From contig JBBRZD010000001.1 in NCBI GenBank assembly GCA_038237055.1, positions 1 through 50,906 on the forward strand: a DNA stretch of 50,906 bases, read 5' to 3'. Below are positions 34,867 through 43,540 of the stretch, in pieces (position 1 is the stretch's first letter; every line of letters starts with the position of its first letter). The notes below the pieces were generated by a model. That model was not told where the DNA came from, did not search any database, and saw only the letters and a program-made list of their open reading frames with translations. The position numbers and the translations under genes are program-made. The stretch comes from Dokdonella_A sp038237055 (GTDB lineage Bacteria > Pseudomonadota > Gammaproteobacteria > Xanthomonadales > Rhodanobacteraceae).

Positions 34867-35226
34867 GGGTTGCTCAATGAAAGGTAAAAAGGGGAGCGAT
34901 TATCCCACGGACACGCGGACGGCGCACCCGAACTGTTTCCGTAAGCCTGTTTTGCGCAGGTGACGGGGCTATGGTGCGCGCCAAAACCGCATATCAGTCA
35001 GCAGTCGCAACCTGGTCGCGGGTGGCTCATATCGCAGCGCTGTGGCATCTGTGCCAGCACGTCGCTGCCGAGTCCGGGATGCGAGGGTGCGGTTTCTGAT
35101 TTTGGATGGCTGTAGTCGAGCATTACGCGCGTACCCACAAGTCCTTCCAGCGCTTACCCGCAACCATCGAACGCGTGCTGAAGGAACGACCTGGCAAAAA
35201 AACGACGGTGCGACGTGACGCGCGTT
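34867..35226 (-). other. 360-base gene-free stretch upstream of secB
   Basis: No protein-like frame is visible on either strand. In many gammaproteobacteria the glutaredoxin gene grxC lies between the rhodanese gene and secB; none of its features (CPYC) could be found here. The only element offered is the -10-like GATAAT at 34899-34904 for secB. Confidence 0.4.
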
Positions 35227-35670
35227 TCAGGCCCGTCCCTTCGCCTGCGGCATCTGCGCTTCGCTCCACGAACCCATGCCGCCTTCGAGCCAGAACACTT
35301 TCGTGAAGCCGGCTTTCTTCAAGCGCTGCGCGGCTTGTGCCGAAGTCTGGCCGGTCTTGCAGACGATCGCGACCGGCAACTCCTTCGCATTGACGAGATC
35401 CTTTCCCTCAGGATCGAACTGGCTCATCGCCACCGCCTTCGCCCCCGGAATATGGCCCTTCTCGAAATCCGCCTGCGGCGACACATCGATCAGCAAGGCG
35501 TTCTCACGGTTGATAAGTTGTGTGAGGCCGGCCGGCGTCAACGCGGTGTAACCGCGAGTGAAGCGCTGCGCTTCGGTGAACAGGAGCGCGACGATCACGC
35601 CGATCAGGCCGAGCGTCAGATAGAAATGATTGCCGAGGAACTCGGGCAGGCGATGCAGAATGTCGGACAT
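35227..35670 (-). CDS. membrane-anchored rhodanese-domain protein (YibN-like)
   Basis: A 147-residue protein with an N-terminal membrane helix (FYLTLGLIGVIVALLF, about 16-31) and one rhodanese domain. The active-site loop is VCKTGQTS with C104; the domain opening is ALLIDVSPQADFEKGHIPGA. It likely transfers sulphur or handles redox at the membrane; the partner is unknown. YibN lies near secB-gpsA in E. coli, as here. A palindrome and -10 box lie in the upstream region. Confidence 0.92.
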   Translation of the reverse strand: MSDILHRLPEFLGNHFYLTLGLIGVIVALLFTEAQRFTRGYTALTPAGLTQLINRENALLIDVSPQADFEKGHIPGAKAVAMSQFDPEGKDLVNAKELPVAIVCKTGQTSAQAAQRLKKAGFTKVFWLEGGMGSWSEAQMPQAKGRA

Positions 35671-35686
35671 GGGATTCGAGATTGAA

Positions 35687-35716
35687 GGCGCTTAAGCGCC
35701 GCGGCCGCGGATTATC
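35687..35716 (-). promoter_or_regulatory. candidate -10 box and 5' palindrome for the rhodanese gene
   Basis: On the minus strand GATAAT (35716-35711) would start RNA near 35704, just ahead of the perfect 14-base palindrome GGCGCTTAAGCGCC (35700-35687), which would sit at the 5' end of the message or act as an operator. No -35 box is obvious. Confidence 0.4.
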
Positions 35717-35785
35717 CAAGAGCGGGGCCGGTCGCGCCACAACCATCCGCAACTAGCTCTTTCCTGCGGCTGATTCCGCCCGCTT

Positions 35786-36211
35786 TCATTCGTGCCGTGA
35801 GATATCCGGCAATCCGGTCATCAGCCACCAATGCTTGGTGGGCTCGTCGTACCGCCAGACTTGATTGTCCACTACGCTGCGGGCCGCCTGCGTCGCGATA
35901 TTGATCAGGCCGATCTCGACCGTTTGGCGCACTTCGTTCGTGCCGACCGGTATCCGCGGCCGTTCGTTGTAGCCGGTAATCTCGACCTGCTTGAAGCGCG
36001 CGAGTTCGAGCGAGGTTGGTGGATGCTCTTTGAGCACCTTGGGATCGATGAAGGCCTCGCCCTGCGTCACGTCGCCCCAACGGATCGTCGACGCATACGT
36101 AAGCAACGTCTCATCGAGGAGCGTGTCCTTCGAACGCATATTCGTTGTCGCGCAGGCGCCGAGCAATACGCTCGACAGCACGATCGACGCAGCGATTGGA
36201 TAACGACGCAT
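35786..36211 (-). CDS. lipoprotein of unknown function
   Basis: A 141-residue lipoprotein: signal YPIAASIVLSSVLLGAC with lipidated C20. The mature part (LLDETLLTYASTIRWGDVTQGEAFIDP, shown here in two pieces of one helix-strand unit) has the form of small exported proteins of Xanthomonadales that end with W-x-L-x-x-G-L-P; here YDEPTKHWWLMTGLPDI. It is a single-domain NTF2-like fold by pattern only. It stands alone, facing the rhodanese gene on the same strand after 115 bases. Confidence 0.75.
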   Translation of the reverse strand: MRRYPIAASIVLSSVLLGACATTNMRSKDTLLDETLLTYASTIRWGDVTQGEAFIDPKVLKEHPPTSLELARFKQVEITGYNERPRIPVGTNEVRQTVEIGLINIATQAARSVVDNQVWRYDEPTKHWWLMTGLPDISRHE

Positions 36212-36255
36212 GGCGAATCTCCGTTGCAGGGCCGGAGCCGAATGTACCCTGCGCG

Positions 36256-36735
36256 TCAGCGTTTCGCGAGTGCGACGAAACGTGCCTCCAGTGTCGCAGC
36301 CTCGCCGCCGTCGGGTAGCGGCACGGTGCAGAGCACGCTCAAGCGCCCCTTGCCGCGTCCGGCAAGCGCGTCAAAGAACGCCGCGAAGGTGTCGCCGTGA
36401 GCAAGTTGTGCCGTCGTGCTGAAATCCTGCCAGACCGGCGCGAGGTAGCGGATGGTACTGTCCTGCACGTAGATATCGCAGTCGAGATTGCGGGCGTCGA
36501 CCGCGAGTTTCACCAAACCCCAGCCGGCCAGCGTCATCAGACTGGCAAGGCTGCCGCCGAACGCACAGCCCTTGTCGTTGATATTCGGTGCGAGTGGTGC
36601 AGCGAGCGTCAACGAATCTCCGTCGTAGGCGCCGACGGAGAGGGACATCGCGCGTGCGAGCGGGATGTCGGCGAGGAGTTCGTGTTCGAGCGCGATCGCA
36701 AAGGGCGCTTTCGATTCGTCTGACGAATTCGGCAT
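36256..36735 (-). CDS. YiiD-type thioesterase-domain protein (hotdog)
   Basis: A 159-residue hotdog protein. The strong signature is NINDKGCAFGGSLASLMTLAG followed by WGLVKL, characteristic of the YiiD C-terminal thioesterase domain. E. coli YiiD also has an N-terminal acetyltransferase domain that is absent here, so this is the thioesterase alone. Substrate unknown; likely an acyl-CoA or acyl-ACP. ATG 36735 was chosen from a frame open to 36831 because the extension is not domain-like. It is divergent from hemD. Confidence 0.85.
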   Translation of the reverse strand: MPNSSDESKAPFAIALEHELLADIPLARAMSLSVGAYDGDSLTLAAPLAPNINDKGCAFGGSLASLMTLAGWGLVKLAVDARNLDCDIYVQDSTIRYLAPVWQDFSTTAQLAHGDTFAAFFDALAGRGKGRLSVLCTVPLPDGGEAATLEARFVALAKR

Positions 36736-36825
36736 TGTGGGATGGTGTGACGAGGGTCGCGAAGTGTGCTCAAGCCGCCTGACGCCCGCAAGCTCTCCGC
36801 GCTCATGCCATCCGTACCGCGCGCG

Positions 36826-36831
36826 TATCAT
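36826..36831 (+). promoter_or_regulatory. candidate -10 box of hemD
   Basis: TATCAT, placed so that transcription would start near 36838, giving a leader of about 23 bases that includes the CAGGGCGG ribosome binding region before the ATG at 36861. An ATG at 36838 itself is out of frame with hemD and opens only a short frame. Confidence 0.35.
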
Positions 36832-36860
36832 CGACCGATGCCATCCACAGGGCGGCGACG

Positions 36861-37649
36861 ATGCCTGAACAGCTTTCCGCTTCTGCGCTTGCCGGTGTCA
36901 CCGTCGTGGTTACGCGACCGAGCGGGACAGCCGCATCGCTGTTGACCCGCGCGCGCGCCATGGGTGCCTCGGCGATTGCGCTGCCGGGCCTGTCCCTGCG
37001 CGAGACGGGCGACGGACAGGGCGCGCAGTCGATCCTGCGTGCGGGACGAGACGCGCATGCATGGATATTCACCAGTCCCTCCGCTGTGCGCTACGCGTTT
37101 CGCCTCAGCCCCGGTTTGGAAATCCGACGCGACGCGAGCGCATTCGGCGTGGGCGCAGGCACGCAGCGTGCGCTTGCGCGTCACGGGATTCCTGCGCAGG
37201 TGCCGACCGAACGCAGGGATAGCGAAGCCCTCCTCGCGATGTCCGCGCTCGCCAGCGTGGGTGGACAGCATATTGCGTTGGTGGGCGCGCCGGGCGGCCG
37301 CCAGCTGATTGCCGACACGTTGCGGCACCGCGGCGCGCGGGTCGACGTTATCCACGTCTACGAGCGACGACCGCCGCGCCTGACTCGACGTCATTTTGAC
37401 GCGCTTGCGCGGGCGTCCGATCCGCTGATCATGCTCGTCTCGAGTGCAGAGGCGCTAACCAACCTTGTGGCGTTGCTGCCGGCACACCTTCTGACGCGGT
37501 TGCGTCATCAAATATTGGTGGTCAGCAGCGTCCGGCTTGCCATGATTGCCGGCGAGCACGGCTTCGAGGATGTCCAGATGGCGGCGTCAGCATCACCGGA
37601 CGACCTGTTGCATGCGGCCGGCAAGGCATTGGTTCGACATCGCTTGTGA
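36861..37649 (+). CDS. hemD: uroporphyrinogen-III synthase
   Basis: Closes and inverts ring D of hydroxymethylbilane to give uroporphyrinogen III, the common precursor of haem. A 262-residue protein with the two-lobe HemD layout: GVTVVVTRPSG at the start, FTSPSAVRYAF in the first lobe, GQHIALVGAPGGRQLIADTL and RGARVDVIHVYERRPP in the hinge-second lobe. HemD is poorly conserved, but the neighbours hemX and hemY support it. hemC, which usually precedes it, is not in this window. Confidence 0.9.
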   Translation: MPEQLSASALAGVTVVVTRPSGTAASLLTRARAMGASAIALPGLSLRETGDGQGAQSILRAGRDAHAWIFTSPSAVRYAFRLSPGLEIRRDASAFGVGAGTQRALARHGIPAQVPTERRDSEALLAMSALASVGGQHIALVGAPGGRQLIADTLRHRGARVDVIHVYERRPPRLTRRHFDALARASDPLIMLVSSAEALTNLVALLPAHLLTRLRHQILVVSSVRLAMIAGEHGFEDVQMAASASPDDLLHAAGKALVRHRL

Positions 37650-37693
37650 CAACGGGCCGCTGATTCGAAGCTGCCGCAGACGCGTACTTGGGC

Positions 37694-37699
37694 TAGCAT
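37694..37699 (+). promoter_or_regulatory. candidate -10 box of hemX placed for a leaderless mRNA
   Basis: TAGCAT is followed by GCGAGC and then the ATG of hemX at 37706, the same six-base spacing as at uvrD and arfB. No clear Shine-Dalgarno sequence precedes the ATG. Confidence 0.3.
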
Positions 37700-37705
37700 G
37701 CGAGC

Positions 37706-38842
37706 ATGACAGACGACACCGAAAATACCTTGCCCGCGCCGATGATTGAATCGACCGCATCCTCGCCGCAGAAGCAGGCCGGCACTCCGCGCAGCGGCTC
37801 CGGCGTCGCCTGGGCCGTGGCTTTGCTGGCCCTGATCCTCGGCGGCGTTGCGCTGTGGCGTGATTATGTGATCGAGCATGGTCAGGCGAATGCGCAATCG
37901 GGCATGCGCAATGAATTTTCCGCACGCATCGATGAACTCGCGCGCGGCGCCGAGCAGCGCAAGCGCGATTTCGAATCGTTGCGCACGCGGCTCGCCGATG
38001 CGGACAGCGTCAACAAGAGTGTGCGCGAGGAAATGCTCGGGCTGGGCGAGCGCTCGCGTCATCTCGAAGATGCAGTCGCCAATCTTGCCGAACAGCGCTT
38101 GACGGGGCGCGATGCGCTCGCCTTGAACGAAGCGGAATTCCTGCTGCTGCAGGCGCAGGAACGTCTTGCGCTGTTTCAGGACGCGCAGGCCGCGATTTCC
38201 GCGTACAAACTGGCCGATTCCGCACTTGCTGCGGCCGAAGATCCGGTGTTTTCATCGGTCCGCGAGACGATCGGCGCAGAACGGGGCGCGCTCGAAGCAA
38301 GCAAGCCGGTCGAGACGCAGGCAGCAATTGCCGCGATCGAACGCGTGCGCGCCGCACTGCCGGGTTTGTCGGCGGAGCACGCGGCATCGGCCGAGCCGGC
38401 GTCGGCCTCGCGCTTGCAGAAATTTTTCTCGCAGTTCGTGCGTATCAGCACGACCAACGATACCGATACGAACACGCAACACGATATCGGGCTGATTCGC
38501 TCGCTTGCCGCGATCGACTTGCGCGCCGCCGAAGCCGCCCTGCTCGCGCGTGATGCGGAGGGCTACAGGCTGGCCCTGCAGCGGGCGCGAGCCGGCCTTG
38601 TTGCGGGCTTCGATGCGCAGTCGGCGCCGGTGAAGGAAGCGCTTGCCGAGCTCGATCGCCGTGCCAGCGAGCCGCTCGCGCCGGCGCTCCCGGAACTGGG
38701 CAGCGCACTGAAGGAATTGCGCAATCTGCGCGCGACACGCGCATTGGCGCAGCCGCCGCTTGCGACACCGGCGCAAACGCCGCCGCCAAGCGCCGAGAAA
38801 CCAGGTGCGATCGCGCCGAAAAAGATCGAGGCCGACGCATGA
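37706..38842 (+). CDS. hemX: HemX-like membrane protein (uroporphyrin-III C-methyltransferase-like name, no methylase domain)
   Basis: A 378-residue inner-membrane protein. A short cytoplasmic N-terminus precedes one membrane helix (about 33-51), then a coiled-coil region (about 65-125, with FSARIDELARGAEQRKRDF and the following heptads) and a helical periplasmic domain; the end is Pro/Ala-rich. It matches HemX, which is encoded between hemD and hemY; despite the old annotation it has no methyltransferase motif. It may help organise haem enzymes at the membrane. The stop overlaps hemY by four bases. Confidence 0.88.
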   Translation: MTDDTENTLPAPMIESTASSPQKQAGTPRSGSGVAWAVALLALILGGVALWRDYVIEHGQANAQSGMRNEFSARIDELARGAEQRKRDFESLRTRLADADSVNKSVREEMLGLGERSRHLEDAVANLAEQRLTGRDALALNEAEFLLLQAQERLALFQDAQAAISAYKLADSALAAAEDPVFSSVRETIGAERGALEASKPVETQAAIAAIERVRAALPGLSAEHAASAEPASASRLQKFFSQFVRISTTNDTDTNTQHDIGLIRSLAAIDLRAAEAALLARDAEGYRLALQRARAGLVAGFDAQSAPVKEALAELDRRASEPLAPALPELGSALKELRNLRATRALAQPPLATPAQTPPPSAEKPGAIAPKKIEADA

Positions 38843-40101
38843 AGCTGTGGCGCACCATACTTTTGCTGCTGATCGTCGCGGTCGTTGCCGCGCTTGCCTG
38901 GCATTGGCTCGCTGCCGATCCGGGGTACCTGCAACTGCGCATCCGCGGCACCACGATCGAAACCAGCGTCGTGGTCGCGATCGCGGGCCTGCTGCTGCTA
39001 TGGGCCGTGTTGACGGCGGCCTGGCATCTGCTGCGCTGGCCGTTCCGTTACTGGGGCCGCGCGGTCAAGCGGCGTGGCCGTGAACGACTCGCTGGCGGCC
39101 TCACTGCGTTCGTCGAAGGCGATTACGCGCAAGCCGAGCGCGAACTGGCCAAAGCGGCCAATCACGAGGCGTTTCGCACGCCGGCGTTACTTGTGCTCGC
39201 GCGGGCTGCGCACGAACGCGGCGCAGCCGATCGTGCTGCGCAGGCGCTCGATGACGTCGGTCCAAGCGGCGCGCGCGCGGCGGATGCACTGCGCGCACTC
39301 ATCCTGATCGAGAGCGGACGCAATGCCGACGCGCTGGCGCTGCTCAAGAGCAAGGCCGCCGCCAACGAACTTTCCCCGCGTGGCTCGCATGTGCTGATCG
39401 ACAGCGCGCTTGAAGCGGGTGACACGCAGGCTGCGCTGGATGCGCTGTCCGCGCTCGCGCGCAGCCAGTCGCTGACGCCCGACTCACAGGCCGCATTGGA
39501 GACGCGGGTGCTGGCAGCAGCCCTCGCCAGCGCACCCGATGCAGCAAAGTTGAATGCGCTTTGGAGCGCGACCAACCGCGTGCAACGACGACGTGTGGAT
39601 CTCATCGCCGCGTTTGCGCGCCGTGCTGCCGCACTCGGCCAGACATTGGCTGCGATGGACGAGATCGAGTCGGCGCAGAGCCGCGAGTGGAATGAATCGC
39701 TCGCCACTGTCTATGGCGAGCTCGGCAATGCGGAAGTCCCGGCACGCACGCGCAAGGCCGAAAGCTGGGTGACACTCGCGCCGAACAGTCCGGCGCTATT
39801 GACGACGATCGGCCGTCTATACGGCCAGCAATCGCAGTGGGCAAAAGCCGAGGAATCGCTGGAGCGTTCGCTCGCACTGGTTGAATCGCCAGCCGCATGG
39901 GAAGCGCTCGGCGACTGTCGCAGGGGCGAGGGAGATCTCGCCGGCGCGAATACGGCTTACTCAAACGCGCTGCGCCTTGCGCGCGGCGAGACGACCACGC
40001 CAGTCGGTCCACGCCAGTTGCGCGGGCCACTTGATACGCGGCCGATCGCGTTCGAGGAACGCAGCGAGCATGGCGTGCCGCGCTTGCCGGGCGCCAAATA
40101 G
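38839..40101 (+). CDS. hemY: HemY-type TPR membrane protein of haem biosynthesis
   Basis: A 420-residue inner-membrane protein. Two helices (about 5-22 and 44-65) enclose the HemY_N segment LAADPGYLQLRIRGTTIETS; after this come TPR-like helices. LERSLALVESPAAWEALGDC and other parts show the TPR consensus. It is not the protoporphyrinogen oxidase that shares the name in Gram-positives; in gammaproteobacteria HemY is a scaffold linked to haem synthesis. The ATGA overlap with hemX and the hemD-hemX-hemY order are typical. Confidence 0.93.
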   Translation: MKLWRTILLLLIVAVVAALAWHWLAADPGYLQLRIRGTTIETSVVVAIAGLLLLWAVLTAAWHLLRWPFRYWGRAVKRRGRERLAGGLTAFVEGDYAQAERELAKAANHEAFRTPALLVLARAAHERGAADRAAQALDDVGPSGARAADALRALILIESGRNADALALLKSKAAANELSPRGSHVLIDSALEAGDTQAALDALSALARSQSLTPDSQAALETRVLAAALASAPDAAKLNALWSATNRVQRRRVDLIAAFARRAAALGQTLAAMDEIESAQSREWNESLATVYGELGNAEVPARTRKAESWVTLAPNSPALLTTIGRLYGQQSQWAKAEESLERSLALVESPAAWEALGDCRRGEGDLAGANTAYSNALRLARGETTTPVGPRQLRGPLDTRPIAFEERSEHGVPRLPGAK

Positions 40102-40228
40102 GCGACGAACGACCCACGCTTGTGCGATTGCGGGGGCGCGGAACATCGCGCATACCTGACGACATGCGAATCGGCGTTACGCGCGGTCCCAAAGAATTCG
40201 GCTGCGCAACACACGTCCCTGGCAAAAA

Positions 40229-40789
40229 CTAGCGCCGCACCCGTTCGATACCGGTTACTCGCCCCTCGACCAAACGAATCAGGCGCACGAACTCTCCGTC
40301 GCCGGTGTCGTAGATCCACTCCTCCCGGCGCTGGTCGTGCCACTGCTCAACGCCGCGTATCGGACGGCGTACAAGCGTACTGTTCTGACTGCGCCGCGAC
40401 GCCGGTTCGCCGCAGCGGGCGACCAGTTCACCAACGCTGAGGCCGTCGAGCACGCGATTGCAATCGCCTCCCATTTCGTCGACGCCGTAGCCGAGCGTTT
40501 CCTCGTGCAGCAATCGACCGTCGCGGAACACCAGCTGTCGCATCAACAGATGCGGACCAAAGTTGTAGTACAGGACGTCGAACTGCACTTCGCGCTGTTC
40601 TTCGATCGGACTATGTGTGCCGATGATCTCGACATTCGTGAAGTGGTCGGACCAGAACGGTTCTCCGCAGCGGTCGCGAACCTGGAAATCCTGATCGCCG
40701 ACATTGACCAGACGGTTGCCGCAGCGCATCGCGAATGCGTGCGGGCTGGCAAGCAGCAGGACGAGGATCACAAGCGCATCTCGACGCAT
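40229..40789 (-). CDS. DUF2845-type exported protein
   Basis: A 186-residue exported protein. The signal peptide is RRDALVILVLLLASPHAFA, and the mature chain starts MRCGNRLVNVGDQ, then VRDRCGEP. The second repeat VGELVARCGEPASRR gives a double C-G-E-P pattern typical of DUF2845, which occurs widely in Xanthomonadales; the role is unknown. ATG 40789 was preferred over 40822 because GAGG lies before it at a good distance and it leaves a compact signal peptide. It ends beside hemY, converging across 127 bases that hold nothing recognisable. Confidence 0.8.
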   Translation of the reverse strand: MRRDALVILVLLLASPHAFAMRCGNRLVNVGDQDFQVRDRCGEPFWSDHFTNVEIIGTHSPIEEQREVQFDVLYYNFGPHLLMRQLVFRDGRLLHEETLGYGVDEMGGDCNRVLDGLSVGELVARCGEPASRRSQNSTLVRRPIRGVEQWHDQRREEWIYDTGDGEFVRLIRLVEGRVTGIERVRR

Positions 40790-40866
40790 AAGACCTCGTG
40801 AAGCGACAGAAACGGAATCCATATCGACCCTGTCCGGAGTGCGGAGTTCAGCGGGGTTGACGCACC

Positions 40867-41919
40867 TTACAGGCCATGAATCCCCGCCCGACTGTTGAGA
40901 ATCTGGGCGATCACATCCGGCGCATAATCGAACGAATCGTAATACAGCCTTTCTTCCGGGAGTCCGGCGTCGACGAATGCACGACGGCCGGCGTCGATCA
41001 TGGTCGGCGGACCGCTCATGTAAAGATCGACGCCGGAGAGATCGGGGTAATCTTCGAGCAGGGCTTCGTGAACAAGACCGCTGCGTAAGTCGCCGGCGTG
41101 CTCGGCGTCGGAGATCACCGGCACGAAACGGAACGAAGCAACGTCGCGCGCCCACTTTTCGGGCAGGTCGCGCGCGTACAGGTCGCTCGGCATGCGTACG
41201 CCCCAATACAAGGTCATGGGACGTCGTGTACCCAGATGAAGGAAATGTTCGATCAATGCCTTGATCGGGGCAAAGCCGGTACCGCCGGCCATCAACAGCA
41301 TCGGCCGCTCGCTGTCTTCGCGCGGAACGAACGTGCCGAGTGGGCCTTCGACGCGCAATAGCGCTCCGGGCTTCATTTCATCGAATACGGTCATCGTGAA
41401 ACCGCCGCCGGTGACGCGTCGCACATGCAGTTCGATGGTGTCGTCGTCGTGCGGCGAATTGGCAATCGAGAACGCGCGACGCTTGCCATCGGGCAGCAAG
41501 ATATCGAGATACTGACCGGGCAAGCGGCGCAGGCGTTCGCCGTCCACCGTCCGCAGTCTCAGCTTCGCGACATCGTTACCAAGCAAGGTCTTGTCGATGA
41601 GCTCAAGGGTCGACACACGACGCGGAATATCGGCAACCGAGGCGACCTCGCGCGCCACGATCAGCAGGTCGCTGGTCGGCACGGCCTGGCAGAGCAGGAT
41701 CTGATGACGCATCTGCTCGGCCGCATTCAATGCGCTCGGTGGGTTGCGCGGATACACGCAATCGCCTTCGATCAAGGTCGCCTTGCAACTGCCACAAACC
41801 CCGGCAAGGCAGGAATACGGCAGCGCCAGCCCGGCACGGCGCGCCGCTTCGAGCACGGTTTCGCCTGCATCGACGCAGAAACGCTTGCCGCTGGCTTGCA
41901 GAGTGACGAAGTAAGGCAC
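40867..41919 (-). CDS. 2Fe-2S ferredoxin/FAD/NAD(P)H oxidoreductase (annotated CDP-6-deoxy-delta-3,4-glucoseen reductase in relatives)
   Basis: A 350-residue electron-transfer flavoprotein. The N-terminal plant-type ferredoxin domain has cysteines C37, C42, C45 and C77. It is followed by an FAD domain (RRAFSIANSP as R-x-Y/F-S-x) and an NAD(P) domain (LLMAGGTGFAPIKALIEH and the final YMSGPPTMIDA). This layout matches phenol hydroxylase-type reductases and the ascD-like enzymes of Xanthomonadales; the natural acceptor is not known. The GTG 41919 start aligns with the usual N-terminus; a longer frame from ATG 41994 adds 25 atypical residues. Confidence 0.9.
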   Translation of the reverse strand: MPYFVTLQASGKRFCVDAGETVLEAARRAGLALPYSCLAGVCGSCKATLIEGDCVYPRNPPSALNAAEQMRHQILLCQAVPTSDLLIVAREVASVADIPRRVSTLELIDKTLLGNDVAKLRLRTVDGERLRRLPGQYLDILLPDGKRRAFSIANSPHDDDTIELHVRRVTGGGFTMTVFDEMKPGALLRVEGPLGTFVPREDSERPMLLMAGGTGFAPIKALIEHFLHLGTRRPMTLYWGVRMPSDLYARDLPEKWARDVASFRFVPVISDAEHAGDLRSGLVHEALLEDYPDLSGVDLYMSGPPTMIDAGRRAFVDAGLPEERLYYDSFDYAPDVIAQILNSRAGIHGL

Positions 41920-42019
41920 GGGCCGGATCGAAGTGGTGTGGGGCGATTGTCGCCGAAGTTGCGACTTCGATGCGCGCCTGGATGTCGATGGCAACCGCGG
42001 CCGCTGCCAGCGCGCTTGC

Positions 42020-42025
42020 TATAGT
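42020..42025 (+). promoter_or_regulatory. candidate extended -10 box for the thioesterase gene
   Basis: TGC followed by TATAGT is a TGN-extended -10 match. RNA would start near 42032, about 21 bases before the ATG at 42053, with GGAG in between as ribosome binding site. Confidence 0.45.
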
Positions 42026-42052
42026 CGTTTGCCCTATAAGCTGGAGCGTTGC

Positions 42053-42490
42053 ATGAGCATCTGGAAGCAAACCACCGATCTGGAGCGCATCAACGCGTGG
42101 AACCGCAACTCGCTGGTCGATCATCTGGGCATGCTCGTTACGGAAGTCGGCGACGACTACGTGCGCGGCACGATGCCGGTGGATGCGCGCACGAAACAGC
42201 CGTTCGGCCTCTTGCACGGCGGCGCCTCGGTCGCGCTGGCCGAATCGCTCGGCAGCCTTGCCGGCAACCTGTGCATCGACGAGAGCGAGATGGCCGTCGG
42301 CCTCGACATCAACGCGAACCATGTGCGCGCAGCGACTGGCGGCGTGGTCACCGGCACCGCGCGCGCTCTGCATCTGGGGCGCACCACCCAAGTCTGGGAA
42401 ATCCGCATCGAGGATGAGCGCGCGCGGCTGATATGCATTTCGCGACTTACCCTCGCCGTGGTGCCGCGGCCGTCGCCGCATGCCATCTGA
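42053..42490 (+). CDS. hotdog acyl-CoA thioesterase (PaaI/YdiI-like)
   Basis: A 145-residue hotdog protein with the motif FGLLHGGASVALAESLGSLAG, which includes the catalytic-region glutamate and HGG signature of the PaaI/YdiI/EntH thioesterases, and GLDINANHVRAATGGVVTG. Likely releases aromatic or fatty acyl groups from CoA or carrier protein. SD GGAG lies eight bases before ATG 42053. Its stop is five bases before the likely start of srkA, so the genes are likely cotranscribed. Confidence 0.9.
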   Translation: MSIWKQTTDLERINAWNRNSLVDHLGMLVTEVGDDYVRGTMPVDARTKQPFGLLHGGASVALAESLGSLAGNLCIDESEMAVGLDINANHVRAATGGVVTGTARALHLGRTTQVWEIRIEDERARLICISRLTLAVVPRPSPHAI

Positions 42491-42494
42491 TCAC

Positions 42495-43433
42495 ATGAAT
42501 ACTTCGGCCGCGCCTTATGCGGACCTGTCGCCGGATGTCGTACTGGATGCGATCGATGCTGCCGGCTACGTCAGCGATGGCCGCCTGCTCGCGTTGGCGA
42601 GTTACGAGAATCGCGTTTACCAGGTCGGCATCGAGGACGGCCAGCCACTGGTAGCGAAGTTCTACCGACCCGGTCGCTGGAGCGACGCGGCAATCGCCGA
42701 GGAACATGCTTTCGCACTGGAGCTTGCTGCAGCGGAACTGCCGATGGTCGCGCCGCTCATCATCGACGGCCGCACCTTGCTGGAGCACGACGGCTACCGC
42801 TACGCGTTGTACCCGCGCCGCGGCGGACGCGCGCCCGAACTCGAATCCGCCGATCACCTCGCGTGGATGGGGCGCCTGCTCGCGCGCATGCACGGCATCG
42901 GCGCACGCGCGCGTTTCCGCGAGCGTGGATCGATCGACACCAACACCTATATTCGCGAGGCCGCGCGTGCCGTGCTTGCATCCGGCCTGCTCCCGGAGCG
43001 TCTGAACGAAATCTATCGCGCACGCACCAACGCTATCGCGGTGGCGATCGACGACCTATTCGCCGCACGCGAACCGATCACGCGCATCCGCCTGCATGGC
43101 GATTGCCATGCGGGCAACGTGCTATGGACCGATACCGGCCCGCACTTCGTCGATCTCGACGACGCGCGCACGGGCCCGGCGGTACAGGACCTGTGGATGC
43201 TCGCACCGACCCCGCGCGCGCTCGACGCCCTGCTCGAAGGCTATGCCGAGTTCCGCGATTTCGATCATCGCGAAATGCACTTGATCGAACCGCTGCGCAT
43301 CATGCGCCAGGTGCACTGGGCCGGATGGGTCGCTGCACGCTGGGAGGACCCCGCATTCCCGCGCGCGTTCCCGTATGTCGGCGAAGCGCGCTGGTGGGAG
43401 CAGCATTTGAACGATCTGGCCGAGTACGAATGA
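42495..43433 (+). CDS. srkA: stress response kinase A (YihE)
   Basis: A 312-residue aminoglycoside-phosphotransferase-fold kinase; in E. coli it protects from stress-induced death, acting against the MazF pathway. The start LSPDVVLDAIDAAGYVSDGRL and YENRVYQVGIEDG match SrkA. The ATP lysine lies in LVAKFYRPGRW, the catalytic loop in LHGDCHAGN with D203 and N208, and the metal motif in FVDLDDAR. ATG 42495 fits the family; ATG 42480 would add five residues and overlap the preceding gene. Confidence 0.93.
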   Translation: MNTSAAPYADLSPDVVLDAIDAAGYVSDGRLLALASYENRVYQVGIEDGQPLVAKFYRPGRWSDAAIAEEHAFALELAAAELPMVAPLIIDGRTLLEHDGYRYALYPRRGGRAPELESADHLAWMGRLLARMHGIGARARFRERGSIDTNTYIREAARAVLASGLLPERLNEIYRARTNAIAVAIDDLFAAREPITRIRLHGDCHAGNVLWTDTGPHFVDLDDARTGPAVQDLWMLAPTPRALDALLEGYAEFRDFDHREMHLIEPLRIMRQVHWAGWVAARWEDPAFPRAFPYVGEARWWEQHLNDLAEYE

Positions 43434-43540
43434 CGGTTGCCCAGCACGAATGGGCTCGACATGAACCGGTGTCGACCCGATGCGAGCTGGTCAACCTTTG
43501 ACGGCACCTGCATGCGGCGTTGCACCAAAACTCCGCTAAC

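Noticed and set aside
36838..36860. ATG at 36838 as a leaderless hemD start
   Set aside because: It is out of frame with hemD and leads to a stop after a short non-domain peptide; it more likely marks the transcription start.
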